Below are positions 1-8,866 of a DNA stretch of 64,000 nt, one piece after another; the first letter of the stretch is position 1, and each line of letters starts with the position of its first letter. This DNA is from Cupriavidus agavae. GTDB lineage: Bacteria; Pseudomonadota; Gammaproteobacteria; Burkholderiales; Burkholderiaceae. The notes below the pieces were generated by a model. That model saw only the letters and a list, made by a program, of their open reading frames with translations, made no database searches and had not been told where the DNA came from. The stretch is taken from positions 1 to 64,000 of the forward strand of contig NZ_SGXM01000003.1 in the NCBI RefSeq assembly GCF_004217045.1, in the 5' to 3' direction. The position numbers and the translations under genes were made by a program.

Positions 1-590
1 GCGGAGACCTTCTTGATCAGCTGCGTCACGCGGTCCACGTCTTCGTGGCCCATGCCCTGCGTGGGCTCGTCGAGCAGCATCAGCTCGGGCTCCATCGCCA
101 GCGTGGTGGCGATCTCCAGCGCGCGCTTGCGGCCATAGGGCAGGTTGACCGTGACGGTCTCGGCGAACTCGGTCAGGCCCACCTGGTCGAGCAGGTCCAT
201 CGCGCGGGCATCGAGCACGTCGAGCGAGCGCTCGGAGCGCCAGAACTGGAACGCGGTGCCAAGCTGGCGCTGCAGGCCGATGCGCACGTTCTCGCGCACG
301 GTCAGGTGCGGGAACACGGCGGAGATCTGGAACGAGCGGATCACGCCGCGCCGCGCAATCTGGGCGGGCTTCTCGCGCGTGATGTCGATGCCGTTGAAAA
401 GGATGGTGCCCGTGGTGGGCTCCAGGAACTTCGTGAGCAGGTTGAAGCAGGTGGTCTTGCCCGCGCCGTTGGGCCCGATCAATGCATGGATCGAGCCGCG
501 ACGCACGCGCAGGTTGACGTCGCTCACTGCGGTGAACCCCTTGAATTCCTTCGTGAGGTTCCTTGTTTCCAGGATGATTTCCTGAGTCAT
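1..590 (-). CDS. livG: Branched-chain amino acid ABC transporter ATP-binding protein (LivG-like), 3' end cut off by window
   Basis: ATPase subunit of a branched-chain amino acid (or related amide/carboxylate) importer, acting at the cytoplasmic face of the inner membrane. The start is the ATG at 588-590 (MTQEIILETRN). About 196 residues are visible. They include the Walker A motif GPNGAGKTT near residue 38, the LivG-type Q-loop region (RSFQ), a degenerate ABC signature (LPYGRKRALEIA) and Walker B with LMLLDEPTQGM. The signature and the long insert between Walker A and the signature match LivG better than LivF. The gene runs off the left edge, so the C-terminal H-loop is not visible. The other transporter genes are presumably further left. 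The substrate cannot be told from this subunit. Confidence 0.85.
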   Translation of the reverse strand, partial: MTQEIILETRNLTKEFKGFTAVSDVNLRVRRGSIHALIGPNGAGKTTCFNLLTKFLEPTTGTILFNGIDITREKPAQIARRGVIRSFQISAVFPHLTVRENVRIGLQRQLGTAFQFWRSERSLDVLDARAMDLLDQVGLTEFAETVTVNLPYGRKRALEIATTLAMEPELMLLDEPTQGMGHEDVDRVTQLIKKVS

Positions 591-934
591 AGTCTCCTGC
601 CCGCCCTCTTGCTGCGTTTGCCGGCTTGTGCCCGGCAACTGACAATGGTTCGAACTCCGGCGCTGTCGCCATGTTTGCCGCGTTGTCGTGTGTTTTATGG
701 CGGCGCGGCTGCCGCTGGTATCCGCGTGCGAAGTGAAGACTCAGGCACCGTATACCGGCAACTATTGTGTGCGCCTGCTGCGTCGCAAAACATCGGGGTT
801 TGCACTAGGCGTAATACATTAGCCACATGGCGCATCGGTGGCGTGCGGACGCGCACGGACAGCCGCTCCGGGGGCCGCCGCCTGCGTCGTCCGATGTCTC
901 GTGGAAGACCCTTATCGGGCCCTTTTCGCTGCCG
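591..934. other. Intergenic region upstream of the livG-like gene
   Basis: This 344-bp stretch has no convincing gene. It is the 5' flank of the livG-like gene (transcribed leftward) and the 3' flank of the GMC oxidoreductase gene. An isolated GTATAC palindrome occurs at 750-755, the same hexamer that is clustered near 37.6 kb. The reading frames that cross this gap are antisense or out-of-frame extensions. Confidence 0.5.
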
Positions 935-2602
935 TCATGCCGAGACGGGCGCCACGATTTCTGGCGAAATTGCTGCGCCGCTCGCGCGTGCCTTGCGGTC
1001 GGCACGGATCATCTCGCTGGCGCGCTCCGCGATCATGATCGTTGGCGAGTTGGTATTGCCCGACGTGATCAGCGGCATGACCGAGGCATCGACCACGCGC
1101 AGCCCGGCTATGCCGCGCACGCGCAGCCGGTTGTCCACCACGGCGGCGGCATCGTCGGCGGCCCCCATGCGGCAGGTACCCACCGGATGGAAGATCGTGG
1201 TGCCGATGGCGCCAGCCGCCTCGGCCAGTTGCTCGTCGGTCTGGAAGGCCGGCCCCGGCAGCCACTCCTGTGGCTTGTAAGGCGCAAGCGCCGGCGACGC
1301 CACGATGCGGCGCGTGAGCCGGATCGAATCGGCCGCCACCTTCCGGTCCTCGTCGGTGGAGAGATAGTTGGGCGCGATGCGCGGCGCGCGCCGAAAATCG
1401 GCATCCTCGATATGGACACTCCCGCGCGAGGTAGGCCGCAGGTTGCAGACGCTGGCGGTGAACGCGTTGAACGCATGGAGCGGATCGCCGAACTTGTCGA
1501 GCGACAGCGGCTGGACGTGATATTCCACGTTGGCACGCACCTGCCCCGGGTCAGACCGCGCGAACGCGCCCAGTTGCGACGGCGCCATGCTCATCGGCCC
1601 GCTCTGGTTGAACGCGTACTGCAGGCCGATGCCGAGCTTGCCCCACCACCGCGCCGCACGGGTGTTCAGCGTGCGCACCCCATCGACCTTGACCACGGTA
1701 CGCAGCTGGAGGTGATCCTGCAGATTCTCGCCCACGCCGGGCAGGCTGTGGCGCACGCGGATACCCAGCGCCTGCAGCCGCCCGGGCTGGCCGATGCCGG
1801 ACAATTCCAGCAGTTGTGGAGAATTCACGGCGCCGGCGGCCAGGATCACTTCCTCGGCAGCGCGCGCCTCGGCCGGCTGGCCGCCGCCCAGGTATTGCAC
1901 GCCAGTGCAGCGGCGGCCGTCGGGCGTGTCGAAGGTCAGGGCGCTGACCTGCGCGCCGGTCACGATGGTCAGGTTGGGCCGCTCGGAGGCCCGGCGCAGG
2001 AAGGCCTTGGCCGTGTTCCAGCGGATACCGCGCCGCTGGTTCACCTCGAAATAGCCCACGCCGAAGTTGTCGCCCCGGTTGAAATCGTCGGTGCGCGGAA
2101 TGCCGGCCTGTTCGGCGGCGTCGATGAACCTTTCGAGGATGTCCCAGTGCAGCCGCTGCGCCTCTACGCGCCACTCGCCGCCGGCGCCGTGGAATTCGCT
2201 GGCGCCACGGTAGTGATCCTCGCTGCGGCGGAACAGCGGCAGCACGTTGTCCCAGCGCCAGCCGTCATCGCCGGTGATGCGGGCCCAGTCGTCGTAGTCC
2301 TCGCGCTGGCCGCGCATGTAGATCATGCCGTTGATCGAGGACGAGCCGCCCAGCACGCGCCCGCGCGGATACCCCAGCGAGCGGCCGTTGAGCCCGGCCT
2401 CCTCCACGGTACGGTAGAGCCAGTCGGTGCGCGGATTGCCGATGCAATAGAGATAGCCGACCGGGATATGGATCCAGTGATAGTCGTCCTTGCCGCCCGC
2501 CTCGAGCAGCAGCACCTTCACGTCCGGGTCCTGCGTCAGGCGGTTGGCCAGCACGCAGCCGGCGGACCCCGCCCCCACGATGATGTAGTCGTACGTCTCC
2601 AT
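935..2602 (-). CDS. GMC family oxidoreductase (choline dehydrogenase-like)
   Basis: FAD-dependent alcohol/choline-type dehydrogenase of 555 residues, the usual BetA-like length. The N-terminus (METYDYIIVGAGSAGC) carries the dinucleotide-binding GxGxxG motif. A GMC signature with RGRVLGGSSSING lies near residue 85. The C-terminal part has the catalytic histidine in FHPVGTCRMG and the GNTNSPT motif typical of the family. I use the ATG at 2602, preceded by AAGGGG; an in-frame ATG four codons upstream (2614) is also possible. There is no betB, betI or betT beside it, so choline is not implied; the family also acts on aliphatic alcohols and polyethylene glycol. It is followed on the same strand by the livG-like gene. 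Confidence 0.88.
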   Translation of the reverse strand: METYDYIIVGAGSAGCVLANRLTQDPDVKVLLLEAGGKDDYHWIHIPVGYLYCIGNPRTDWLYRTVEEAGLNGRSLGYPRGRVLGGSSSINGMIYMRGQREDYDDWARITGDDGWRWDNVLPLFRRSEDHYRGASEFHGAGGEWRVEAQRLHWDILERFIDAAEQAGIPRTDDFNRGDNFGVGYFEVNQRRGIRWNTAKAFLRRASERPNLTIVTGAQVSALTFDTPDGRRCTGVQYLGGGQPAEARAAEEVILAAGAVNSPQLLELSGIGQPGRLQALGIRVRHSLPGVGENLQDHLQLRTVVKVDGVRTLNTRAARWWGKLGIGLQYAFNQSGPMSMAPSQLGAFARSDPGQVRANVEYHVQPLSLDKFGDPLHAFNAFTASVCNLRPTSRGSVHIEDADFRRAPRIAPNYLSTDEDRKVAADSIRLTRRIVASPALAPYKPQEWLPGPAFQTDEQLAEAAGAIGTTIFHPVGTCRMGAADDAAAVVDNRLRVRGIAGLRVVDASVMPLITSGNTNSPTIMIAERASEMIRADRKARASGAAISPEIVAPVSA

Positions 2603-2690
2603 GTCCCCTTGCATCCTTGCCGGCCCTGAGGGCTGCGGCTGTTATTGTCGGAATGCCGGAGATCATCGCACGACTTGCGCCACGCCGGCG

Positions 2691-3539
2691 TCAGGGGTTT
2701 GCCGGAGCCGCCAGGTGGCGCCGCAGCCAGGCGTCCAATGCGGCGAATACCTCGCCGCGCAGCGGCTGCGCCTCGTTGAAGATCTCGTGGTAACCGGTCT
2801 CGAACCAGACCAGTTCGCGCAGCCCGTCCGGCGCGCGGTCCGCGAAGGTACGGCTACCCTGCGCGTCGACGATGCCGTCCGCGCCGCCCACCAGCAGCAG
2901 CGTGGGCGCCTCCAGCAGGGGGGCATCGGCCTGCACCTGCGCCATGCCGCGCAGGAACGATTCGAGCACGCTGGCGCTGATGGTGCCCTGCACGAGCGGA
3001 TCGGTGCGATAGGCACGCGCCACTTCGGGATCATGCGACAGCATCCGCGCATCGATCGGATTCGGCACGCGCAGACGTGGCGCCAGCGCCAGCAGTACCC
3101 GTTGCAGCGTCAGCATGGTGCCGGACAGCTTCAATGCCAGCGCCGGCGACGACAGGATCAACGCCCGGACCGGCCGCACCCGCGCCGTGGCGAACTGCGC
3201 GGCCACGAGACCACCCATGCTGTGACCCAGCACGATCGGCAACCCTGGCCACTGGCGCACGGCGGCATCGTAGATTTCTGAAAAATCATCGACATAGGCG
3301 GTGGGACCCGGCACCACCATGCGGGGACCACCGCTGGCACCGTGGCCACGATGATCGTAGGCACGTACGCGCAGGCCCCTTTCGCACAGGGCAGCGGCAA
3401 CGTGATCGTAGCGCCCGCTGTGTTCGGCCAGGCCGTGGACGAGCAGCACGGTGCCGAGGGGTTCGATACCGGGCAGCCAGGTACGGACCAGCAGCTCGGT
3501 GCCGTCGCGCATGCGTTGGTGGGTCTGAGTGGCGGTCAT
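2691..3539 (-). CDS. Alpha/beta hydrolase, monoacylglycerol lipase/lysophospholipase type
   Basis: A 282-residue serine hydrolase of the Hydrolase_4 (PldB/monoglyceride lipase) family. It shows the oxyanion-hole segment VHGLAEHSGRY (from about residue 34), the nucleophile elbow GHSMGG with Ser107, an acidic residue in GADGIVD and a catalytic histidine in GYHEIFNE near the C-terminus. No signal peptide is evident, so it is probably cytoplasmic. The likely reaction is hydrolysis of monoacylglycerols or lysophospholipids, inferred from the family. It lies between cueR and the GMC oxidoreductase on the same strand but has gaps on both sides and no obvious functional link to copper. Confidence 0.85.
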   Translation of the reverse strand: MTATQTHQRMRDGTELLVRTWLPGIEPLGTVLLVHGLAEHSGRYDHVAAALCERGLRVRAYDHRGHGASGGPRMVVPGPTAYVDDFSEIYDAAVRQWPGLPIVLGHSMGGLVAAQFATARVRPVRALILSSPALALKLSGTMLTLQRVLLALAPRLRVPNPIDARMLSHDPEVARAYRTDPLVQGTISASVLESFLRGMAQVQADAPLLEAPTLLLVGGADGIVDAQGSRTFADRAPDGLRELVWFETGYHEIFNEAQPLRGEVFAALDAWLRRHLAAPANP

Positions 3540-3596
3540 GCGTGGGTCTCCCGGTCCTGTTTTTCTGCTTCTTGTTGTCCGACAGCAATTGATCCG

Positions 3597-4016
3597 CTAC
3601 GAATGACACCCCGCGCAATCGTCCCCATCCATCCGCGCCATGTCCGACAAAATCGGGCAATCGGGTCTGTCATCACCAGAACACGCTTCGGCCAGAGATC
3701 GCAGCGTGTCGCGCATGGCGGCCAGTTCCGAGATCCGGACTTCGAGGTCGGCCACATGCTTCAGCGTCAGCGCCTTGACGTCGGCGCTGGCGCGCGCCCG
3801 GTCGTGCCAGAGCGACAGCAGTCCGCGGATCTCGTCGAGCGAGAAGCCGAGATTACGGGCGCGCCGCACGAAGCGCAAGGTGTGCACCGCGCGGTCGTCG
3901 TAGCGGCGGTAACCGCCTTCGCTGCGCGGCGGCGCATCGACCAGCCCGATCGATTCATAGTGCCGGATCATCTTGGCCGACACGCCCGATGCCTGGGCCG
4001 CTTCGCCGATATTCAT
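3597..4016 (-). CDS. cueR: Cu(I)-responsive MerR-family regulator CueR
   Basis: A 139-residue MerR-family activator. The N-terminal winged-helix starts [20 protein letters not shown], followed by the dimerisation helix and a C-terminal metal loop. The loop has two cysteines separated by seven residues (C-SGDDRPD-C), the spacing used by CueR to bind Cu(I). A second Cys pair (CAGC) sits near the end. The ATG lies inside the copA stop (ATGA overlap, 4013-4016), so it is translated from the same leftward transcript as copA, which would give autoregulation through the copA promoter. The two CueR-type sites at 6476-6562 are its likely targets. Neighbours make copper a better guess than silver, gold or mercury. 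Confidence 0.92.
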   Translation of the reverse strand: MNIGEAAQASGVSAKMIRHYESIGLVDAPPRSEGGYRRYDDRAVHTLRFVRRARNLGFSLDEIRGLLSLWHDRARASADVKALTLKHVADLEVRISELAAMRDTLRSLAEACSGDDRPDCPILSDMARMDGDDCAGCHS

Positions 4017-6436
4017 CGCGTTGCCTCCTTGCCGGCCTGCGGCTGCCAGCGGCGCAGCAACAGCGCGTTGCCCACCACGCTGACGCTGGAGAACGCCATC
4101 GCCGCGCCAGCCACCACGGGGTTCAGCAGGCCCGCCGCCGCCAGCGGAATGCCCACCACGTTGTAGACAAAGGCCCAGAACAGATTCTGACGAATCTTGC
4201 GCACGGTGCGGTGCGACAGCGCCAGCGCATCGGCCACGAGCGACGGATCGCCGCGCATCACGGTGATGCCGGCCGCGTGCATCGCCACATCGGTGCCGGT
4301 GGACATCGCCACGCCCACATCGGCCGCGGCCAGCGCGGGGGCATCGTTGATGCCGTCGCCGACCATCGCCACCACCGCACCGTCCTGCTTCAGCGCCGCC
4401 ACCCGCGCCGCCTTGTCCTGCGGCAGCACCTCGGCCTGCACATCGTCGAGTCCCAGCTGTCCGGCCACCTGCGCGGCGGCACCGGCGTTGTCGCCGGTCA
4501 GCATCACGGTGCGGATGCCAGCGCCGCGCAGCCGGGCGATGGCAACGGCGGCGCCCGGCTTCACGGCATCGCCGAAGGCCACCAGCCCCAGCACCTGTTT
4601 GCGCCCGACATCGATCAGCCACGACACCGTGCGCCCCTGCTGCCGCAGCCGTTCGGCGTCGCCAGCCAGCGCGCCCGCGTCGGCCTGCAGCGAGACACGC
4701 AGCCCTTCGCTGCCCAGTTGCAGGCTCTGCGCCTGCACCAGCCCGGCGATGCCGCGACCCGGCAACGCGTGCACGTTGCTCGCGGCCGGAACCCCGATCC
4801 CGCGCGCCGCAGCCAATGTCGTCACGGCGCGCGCCAGCGGATGCTCGCTGCCCGCCTGCAGCGCCGCCAGCCTGGCCAGCAGCGCGCCCTCGTCGCCATC
4901 CGCCGCAAGCAGCGCCACCACCTCGGGCTTGCCGACCGTCAGCGTGCCGGTCTTGTCGAAGGCGACCACCGAGACACGATGCGCCAGTTCCAGCGCCTCG
5001 GCGTCCTTGATCAGGATGCCGGCGCGCGCGCCGGCGCCGGTGCCGGCCATGATCGCCGTGGGCGTGGCCAGCCCCAGCGCGCACGGGCAGGCGATCACCA
5101 GCACGGCCACCGCGTTGAGCAGCGCCGCGCTCCAGTCGTGCCCCAGCAGCCCCCAGCCCAGCAGCGTGGCCAGCGCGATGCCCAGCACCACCGGCACGAA
5201 GACCGCGCTGACGCGATCCACCAGCCGCTGGATCGGCGCCTTGGCCGCCTGGGCGTGCTCGACCATGCGGATGATCCTGGCGAGCACGGTTTCTGCCCCC
5301 ACGGCCACGGTGCGCGCCACCAGCAGTCCTTCCTGGTTGATCGACCCGCCGGTGAGCCGGTCGCCGGGCTGCTTCGGCACGGGCACGGGCTCGCCGGTCA
5401 GCATCGACTCGTCGGCGTGGCTGCCGCCTTCGATGACCTCGGCATCGACCGGAATCCGCTCGCCCGGACGCACCACGATGTCGTCGCCCACGCGTACCTG
5501 CACCAGCGGCACGGTCTGCTCCGCGCCGTTGCGGCGTACCTGCGCGGTGTCGGGCCGCAGCGCCGCCAGCGCGCGGATGGCCTCGGCGGTCTGCCGCTTG
5601 GCGCGCGTCTCCAGCCACTTGCCGAGCCGCACCAGCGTGATGACCACCGCCGCGCTTTCGAAATAGAGATGCGGCATGGCCTCGCCCGCCGCGAACATCT
5701 GCCAGATGGACAGCCCGTAGGCCGCCGAGGTGCCCAGCGCCACCAGCAGGTCCATGTTGCCGGCCCCGGCGCGCACGGCCTTGTAGCCGGCCTTGTAGAA
5801 GCGCCAGCCGAACACGAACTGCACCGGCGTGGCCAGCAGCCACTGCACCCAGCCCGGCAGCATCGCGTGGATGCCGAACCATTCGAGCACCATCGGCGCC
5901 ACCAGTGGCAGCGACAGCGCCGCCGAGATCGCCACCGGCCACGGACCCGACCAGAAATCGTGGTGCGTCGTGGCCGTACCCACCGCTGCGGCGTCGGCGA
6001 CCGGGGTCGCCCCATAGCCCGCACGCGTGACAACCTCGGCCAGCGCGGCAGCGTCCACCGCCCCACGCAGCACGGTCACCGTGGCACGCTCGGTTGCCAG
6101 GTTCACCTGGGCATCGGCCACGCCCGGTACGGCACGCAAGGCACGCTCCACGCGGCCCACGCACGAGGCGCAGGTCATGTCGGCGATGTCGAGCGCAATC
6201 TCGGCGCGCGGCACCTCGTACCCGGCCGCACTGACCGCCTGCGCCGCCGCTGCCAGCGCGGCGCCGGACTCGGCTTGGAGCGTGGCCTGCTCGGTCGCCA
6301 GGTTCACGGCCACCTCGCGGACGCCTGGCACCCTGGCCAGCGCCGTTTCCACGCGCCGCACGCACGACGCGCAGGTCATGCCTTCCACGGGAAGGCGCCA
6401 TTCGGAAGAACTCGGAGTCGAGGCGGATGAAGTCAT
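4013..6436 (-). CDS. copA: Cu(I)-exporting P1B-type ATPase CopA
   Basis: An 807-residue inner-membrane copper exporter. Two N-terminal heavy-metal-associated domains each carry MTCASC (residues 20-25 and 87-92). Downstream are the transmembrane metal-transport motif CPC (in [16 protein letters not shown]), the phosphorylation site DKTGTLT, the hinge [10 protein letters not shown] and further membrane helices. The length and the two HMA domains are normal for Cu+-ATPases. Its stop overlaps the cueR start by four bases, so the two are co-transcribed. A CueR-type promoter lies at 6476-6506, about 40 bp upstream of the start. The copper chaperone gene copZ diverges from the same region. Confidence 0.95.
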   Translation of the reverse strand: MTSSASTPSSSEWRLPVEGMTCASCVRRVETALARVPGVREVAVNLATEQATLQAESGAALAAAAQAVSAAGYEVPRAEIALDIADMTCASCVGRVERALRAVPGVADAQVNLATERATVTVLRGAVDAAALAEVVTRAGYGATPVADAAAVGTATTHHDFWSGPWPVAISAALSLPLVAPMVLEWFGIHAMLPGWVQWLLATPVQFVFGWRFYKAGYKAVRAGAGNMDLLVALGTSAAYGLSIWQMFAAGEAMPHLYFESAAVVITLVRLGKWLETRAKRQTAEAIRALAALRPDTAQVRRNGAEQTVPLVQVRVGDDIVVRPGERIPVDAEVIEGGSHADESMLTGEPVPVPKQPGDRLTGGSINQEGLLVARTVAVGAETVLARIIRMVEHAQAAKAPIQRLVDRVSAVFVPVVLGIALATLLGWGLLGHDWSAALLNAVAVLVIACPCALGLATPTAIMAGTGAGARAGILIKDAEALELAHRVSVVAFDKTGTLTVGKPEVVALLAADGDEGALLARLAALQAGSEHPLARAVTTLAAARGIGVPAASNVHALPGRGIAGLVQAQSLQLGSEGLRVSLQADAGALAGDAERLRQQGRTVSWLIDVGRKQVLGLVAFGDAVKPGAAVAIARLRGAGIRTVMLTGDNAGAAAQVAGQLGLDDVQAEVLPQDKAARVAALKQDGAVVAMVGDGINDAPALAAADVGVAMSTGTDVAMHAAGITVMRGDPSLVADALALSHRTVRKIRQNLFWAFVYNVVGIPLAAAGLLNPVVAGAAMAFSSVSVVGNALLLRRWQPQAGKEATR

Positions 6437-6475
6437 GGGATCGGTTCGGCCAGGCGCACGGCGCGCGATAACTGC

Positions 6476-6506
6476 ACTGTGGACCTTACCATCATTGGAA
6501 GGTCAA
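6476..6506 (-). promoter_or_regulatory. CueR-type promoter/operator of copA-cueR
   Basis: Read on the minus strand, a -35 TTGACC (6501-6506) and a weak -10 CACAGT (6476-6481) are separated by 19 bp, the over-long spacer characteristic of MerR-family promoters. The spacer and -35 contain an imperfect dyad, GACCTTACC-N5-TGGAAGGTC (6482-6504), matching the known CueR operator pattern of E. coli copA (CCTTCC...GGAAGG). Confidence 0.8.
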
Positions 6507-6531
6507 GGTTTTCACGCGACGCGCGACAGAC

Positions 6532-6562
6532 TTGCGGTTCCCACGGTGGGAAGGTTCATACT
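6532..6562 (+). promoter_or_regulatory. CueR-type promoter/operator of copZ
   Basis: On the plus strand, -35 TTGCGG (6532-6537) and -10 CATACT (6557-6562) are separated by exactly 19 bp. The spacer holds a perfect 7-1-7 dyad, TTCCCAC-G-GTGGGAA. This is a second MerR-type promoter, facing copZ, about 25 bp from the copA one and divergent to it. Confidence 0.75.
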
Positions 6563-6608
6563 TCTGGCGTGATCCATCCTCCCTCTTTACGACAAGGAGT
6601 TTTTTCCC

Positions 6609-6809
6609 ATGATCCAGTTCCAGGTTGAAGGCATGTCCTGCGGCCATTGCGTTGGCGCCATCACCAAGGCCGTGCAGGCGGTGGACCCGGCCGCCCAGGT
6701 GGCTGCCGATGTCCCCACGCAGTCGGTCAAGGTCGAATCGGCTGCCGACCGCACCGTGCTCCAGCAGGCAATCGAAGCGGCCGGCTATCCGGTCAAGAGC
6801 GCCGCATAA
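6609..6809 (+). CDS. copZ: Copper chaperone CopZ (HMA domain protein)
   Basis: A 66-residue single heavy-metal-associated domain with the Cu(I)-binding motif GMSCGHC (Cys11 and Cys14). It delivers Cu(I) to CopA in the cytoplasm. A strong ribosome binding site, AAGGAG (6594-6599), precedes the ATG by nine bases. It diverges from copA and has its own CueR-type promoter. A perfect hairpin terminator follows seven bases after the stop codon. Confidence 0.92.
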   Translation: MIQFQVEGMSCGHCVGAITKAVQAVDPAAQVAADVPTQSVKVESAADRTVLQQAIEAAGYPVKSAA

Positions 6810-6815
6810 AGCACA

Positions 6816-6839
6816 AAGGGCACCCCGCGGGGTGCCCTT
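6816..6839. terminator. Bidirectional terminator between copZ and ompW
   Basis: A perfect 24-bp palindrome, AAGGGCACCCC-GC-GGGGTGCCCTT, sits between the convergent ends of copZ and the ompW-like gene. It has A-rich and T-rich edges on both sides, so it can serve both genes. Confidence 0.85.
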
Positions 6840-6863
6840 CGTTACGAATGATCCGGCAATGGA

Positions 6864-7589
6864 TCAGAAGCGGTAGCCGACGTTCAGGAAGGTCACGATC
6901 GGATCGATCTTGATCTTCGTGTGCGACTCGACCTTGGCGCCGTTGGCCAGCGTGGTCGTGAAACGGGCCGTCGTGGAGATCGGCACGTACGAGACCGACA
7001 GGCCCACGAACCAGCGGTCCGTGATGGCATAGTTGGCGCCGACGTTGAAGACCGGGTTCCACGACGACTTGGCCGTGCCGGTCATCGTCGAGCCCGGACC
7101 GAACTCGCTCTGCACGAACGTCTGGTTGGTCACGCTTTCGCCCGTGAACCACGTGTAGTTCACACCGATACCCACGTACGGGCGCAGCTTGGTCTTGGCG
7201 TCAAAGAAGTGCCACTTGGCCACCACGGCCGGGCTCCACTGGCGGACCTTGCCGAGCTTGCCGTACTTCTCGTAGCCACGGTCGCCGCTGACGTCATGCT
7301 CGGGCGGCACGCCCAGCACGAATTCGGCCGAAATGTTGTCGGTGAAGAAATGCGAGAAGGTCAGGCCGACCGTATCGACGGAATCGATCGTGGCGCCGGT
7401 GTTCGGCCGCTGCACGCCGGCGGGACGGCCGGCGATCGAGTCGATCGTCAGGAATTCCGAGTGCCCTTGCGGCATCACGCGCATCCAGCCCAGGCTGACG
7501 ATGTTGCTACCCGCGGACTGGGCCTGTGCGACACCAGCCAGTGCCATGGCGGCGCCTGCCACCAGCATCTTCTTATAGATCTTGTTCAT
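6864..7589 (-). CDS. ompW: OmpW family outer membrane protein
   Basis: A 241-residue protein with a clear signal peptide ending in GVAQAQ (cleavage about residue 23). It is followed by an alternating, aromatic-rich beta-barrel with an OmpW-like pattern (WHFFDAKTKLRPYVGIGVNYTWF) and a terminal aromatic residue (VGYRF) as recognised by the BAM machinery. OmpW forms an eight-stranded barrel for small hydrophobic molecules. It converges on copZ. The 262 bp upstream (7590-7851) carry no gene and probably its promoter. I saw no FNR-type site although OmpW is oxygen-regulated in some enterobacteria. Confidence 0.88.
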   Translation of the reverse strand: MNKIYKKMLVAGAAMALAGVAQAQSAGSNIVSLGWMRVMPQGHSEFLTIDSIAGRPAGVQRPNTGATIDSVDTVGLTFSHFFTDNISAEFVLGVPPEHDVSGDRGYEKYGKLGKVRQWSPAVVAKWHFFDAKTKLRPYVGIGVNYTWFTGESVTNQTFVQSEFGPGSTMTGTAKSSWNPVFNVGANYAITDRWFVGLSVSYVPISTTARFTTTLANGAKVESHTKIKIDPIVTFLNVGYRF

Positions 7590-7851
7590 TGTTCCTCTGC
7601 TCCATCCTCTTTGAATACGACACTGCTGCAGGCATTATCCAGCGCGGCCTGCGCAGACTGTTTCAAACATGGAACGGGATCATAGAAGAAATGCCCTAAA
7701 GGCAGGGTTAACCCAGAATAAGCTGCCCGGATTTAGGAGTTTTCTGAACTAAAACGACGCGTGGGCGCAACGGTTCGGTTACAACCCTGAAAGACCTTTG
7801 CGCCGACATGGCTTTATTGATGTATCAACGGTGCCAAAACGCCGTGCTGCA

Positions 7852-8817
7852 TCAGCCACGGCGGGTGCTGGCCAGTACACAGGCCGCCAGATCCCACAGC
7901 GCATAGCCCACGCTCTTGAACACCAGCGGGCTGCGGGTACGGGCGCGCAGCGCGTCTGCTTCCAGGATGGCCGATTCGAACGGCTGCACGTCGGCCCAGT
8001 CGATACCCGCCTGGAGCAGATCGCCAGCCTCGTCCTCGATGCCGAACAGGGTATCGGCCAGCAGCCGGCCGCTGGCGGCGGCGGCGTGGCAGAGACGGGG
8101 GGGCAGCTCGCACATGTCGGGACGAAAGGCGCCCACGGCGGCGATGAAGTGGCGCTCCGTCCACAGGCCGCTGTCGAGGTCCGGCAATACCGCCGTGCGG
8201 CTCGACGTCACGGTCACCACCATCGACACGCGCGGCAGCACGTGCGCCACCTCGTCCACCACCTCGGCTGCCACGCCGAGTTCACGCGCCCGCGCCGCCA
8301 GCGCCTCGGCCTTGGCGCGCGTGCGCGACTGGAACCACACCTTGCGCACCGGCAGCCCGTCCACGAAGGCTTCGAGATGCGTCTCGGCCTGCACCCCGGC
8401 GCCGACGATCAGCAGCTCGCCATCGGGCACCGGTGCAAACGATTGCGCCGCCAGCAGCGAAACCGCCGCCGTGCGGCGCCCCGTGACGGTCGGACCGTCG
8501 AGCATGGCCACGCGCTCGCCCGTGTGGGCATTCGCCACCAGCACCTCGCCGAGGATCGTCGCCAGCCCGCGCTGCGGATTGCCCGGATGCACGGTGATGT
8601 TCTTGGTCATCACAAGGTCGCGGTTGCGGGCCGGCATCACCAGCAACGTACCGGCGCCGCGTTCGGCGTCGCCGATCGGCAGCGCGATGCGCGGCGGCGC
8701 CATGGCGGTGCCGTCGCGCAGCTCGCCGAGCATCGCGGCAATGGCGCGTGCCAGTTCGGGATAAGGCAGGCGGGCCGCGGTGGCGGCGGCGTCGAGCGGC
8801 TGGAACGAGGCAGTCAT
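7852..8817 (-). CDS. Ornithine cyclodeaminase / mu-crystallin family protein
   Basis: A 321-residue NAD(P)-dependent enzyme starting MTASFQPLDAAATAARLPYPEL at the ATG 8815-8817. It has the family's N-terminal substrate region (VMPARNRDLVMTKNITVHPGN), a Rossmann fold with LLIVGAGVQAETHLEAF and the downstream VGAFRPDMCELPP segment. Family members are ornithine cyclodeaminases, alanine dehydrogenases and delta-1-pyrroline/piperideine-2-carboxylate reductases; the last is common in betaproteobacteria and fits this sequence, but the substrate cannot be fixed here. It lies 49 bp downstream of pbpC on the same strand, with no evident metabolic partner beside it. Confidence 0.82.
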   Translation of the reverse strand: MTASFQPLDAAATAARLPYPELARAIAAMLGELRDGTAMAPPRIALPIGDAERGAGTLLVMPARNRDLVMTKNITVHPGNPQRGLATILGEVLVANAHTGERVAMLDGPTVTGRRTAAVSLLAAQSFAPVPDGELLIVGAGVQAETHLEAFVDGLPVRKVWFQSRTRAKAEALAARARELGVAAEVVDEVAHVLPRVSMVVTVTSSRTAVLPDLDSGLWTERHFIAAVGAFRPDMCELPPRLCHAAAASGRLLADTLFGIEDEAGDLLQAGIDWADVQPFESAILEADALRARTRSPLVFKSVGYALWDLAACVLASTRRG

Positions 8818-8866
8818 CGGATGATTCGGGTGGACAGCAGGATCGCCATTGTCGCCGACGCGCCGC

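Noticed and set aside
7817..7828. Palindrome TTGATGTATCAA near ompW, resembling an FNR/CRP site
   Set aside because: The spacer is 2 bp instead of the 4 bp of an FNR site, and it lies more than 200 bp from the ompW start.
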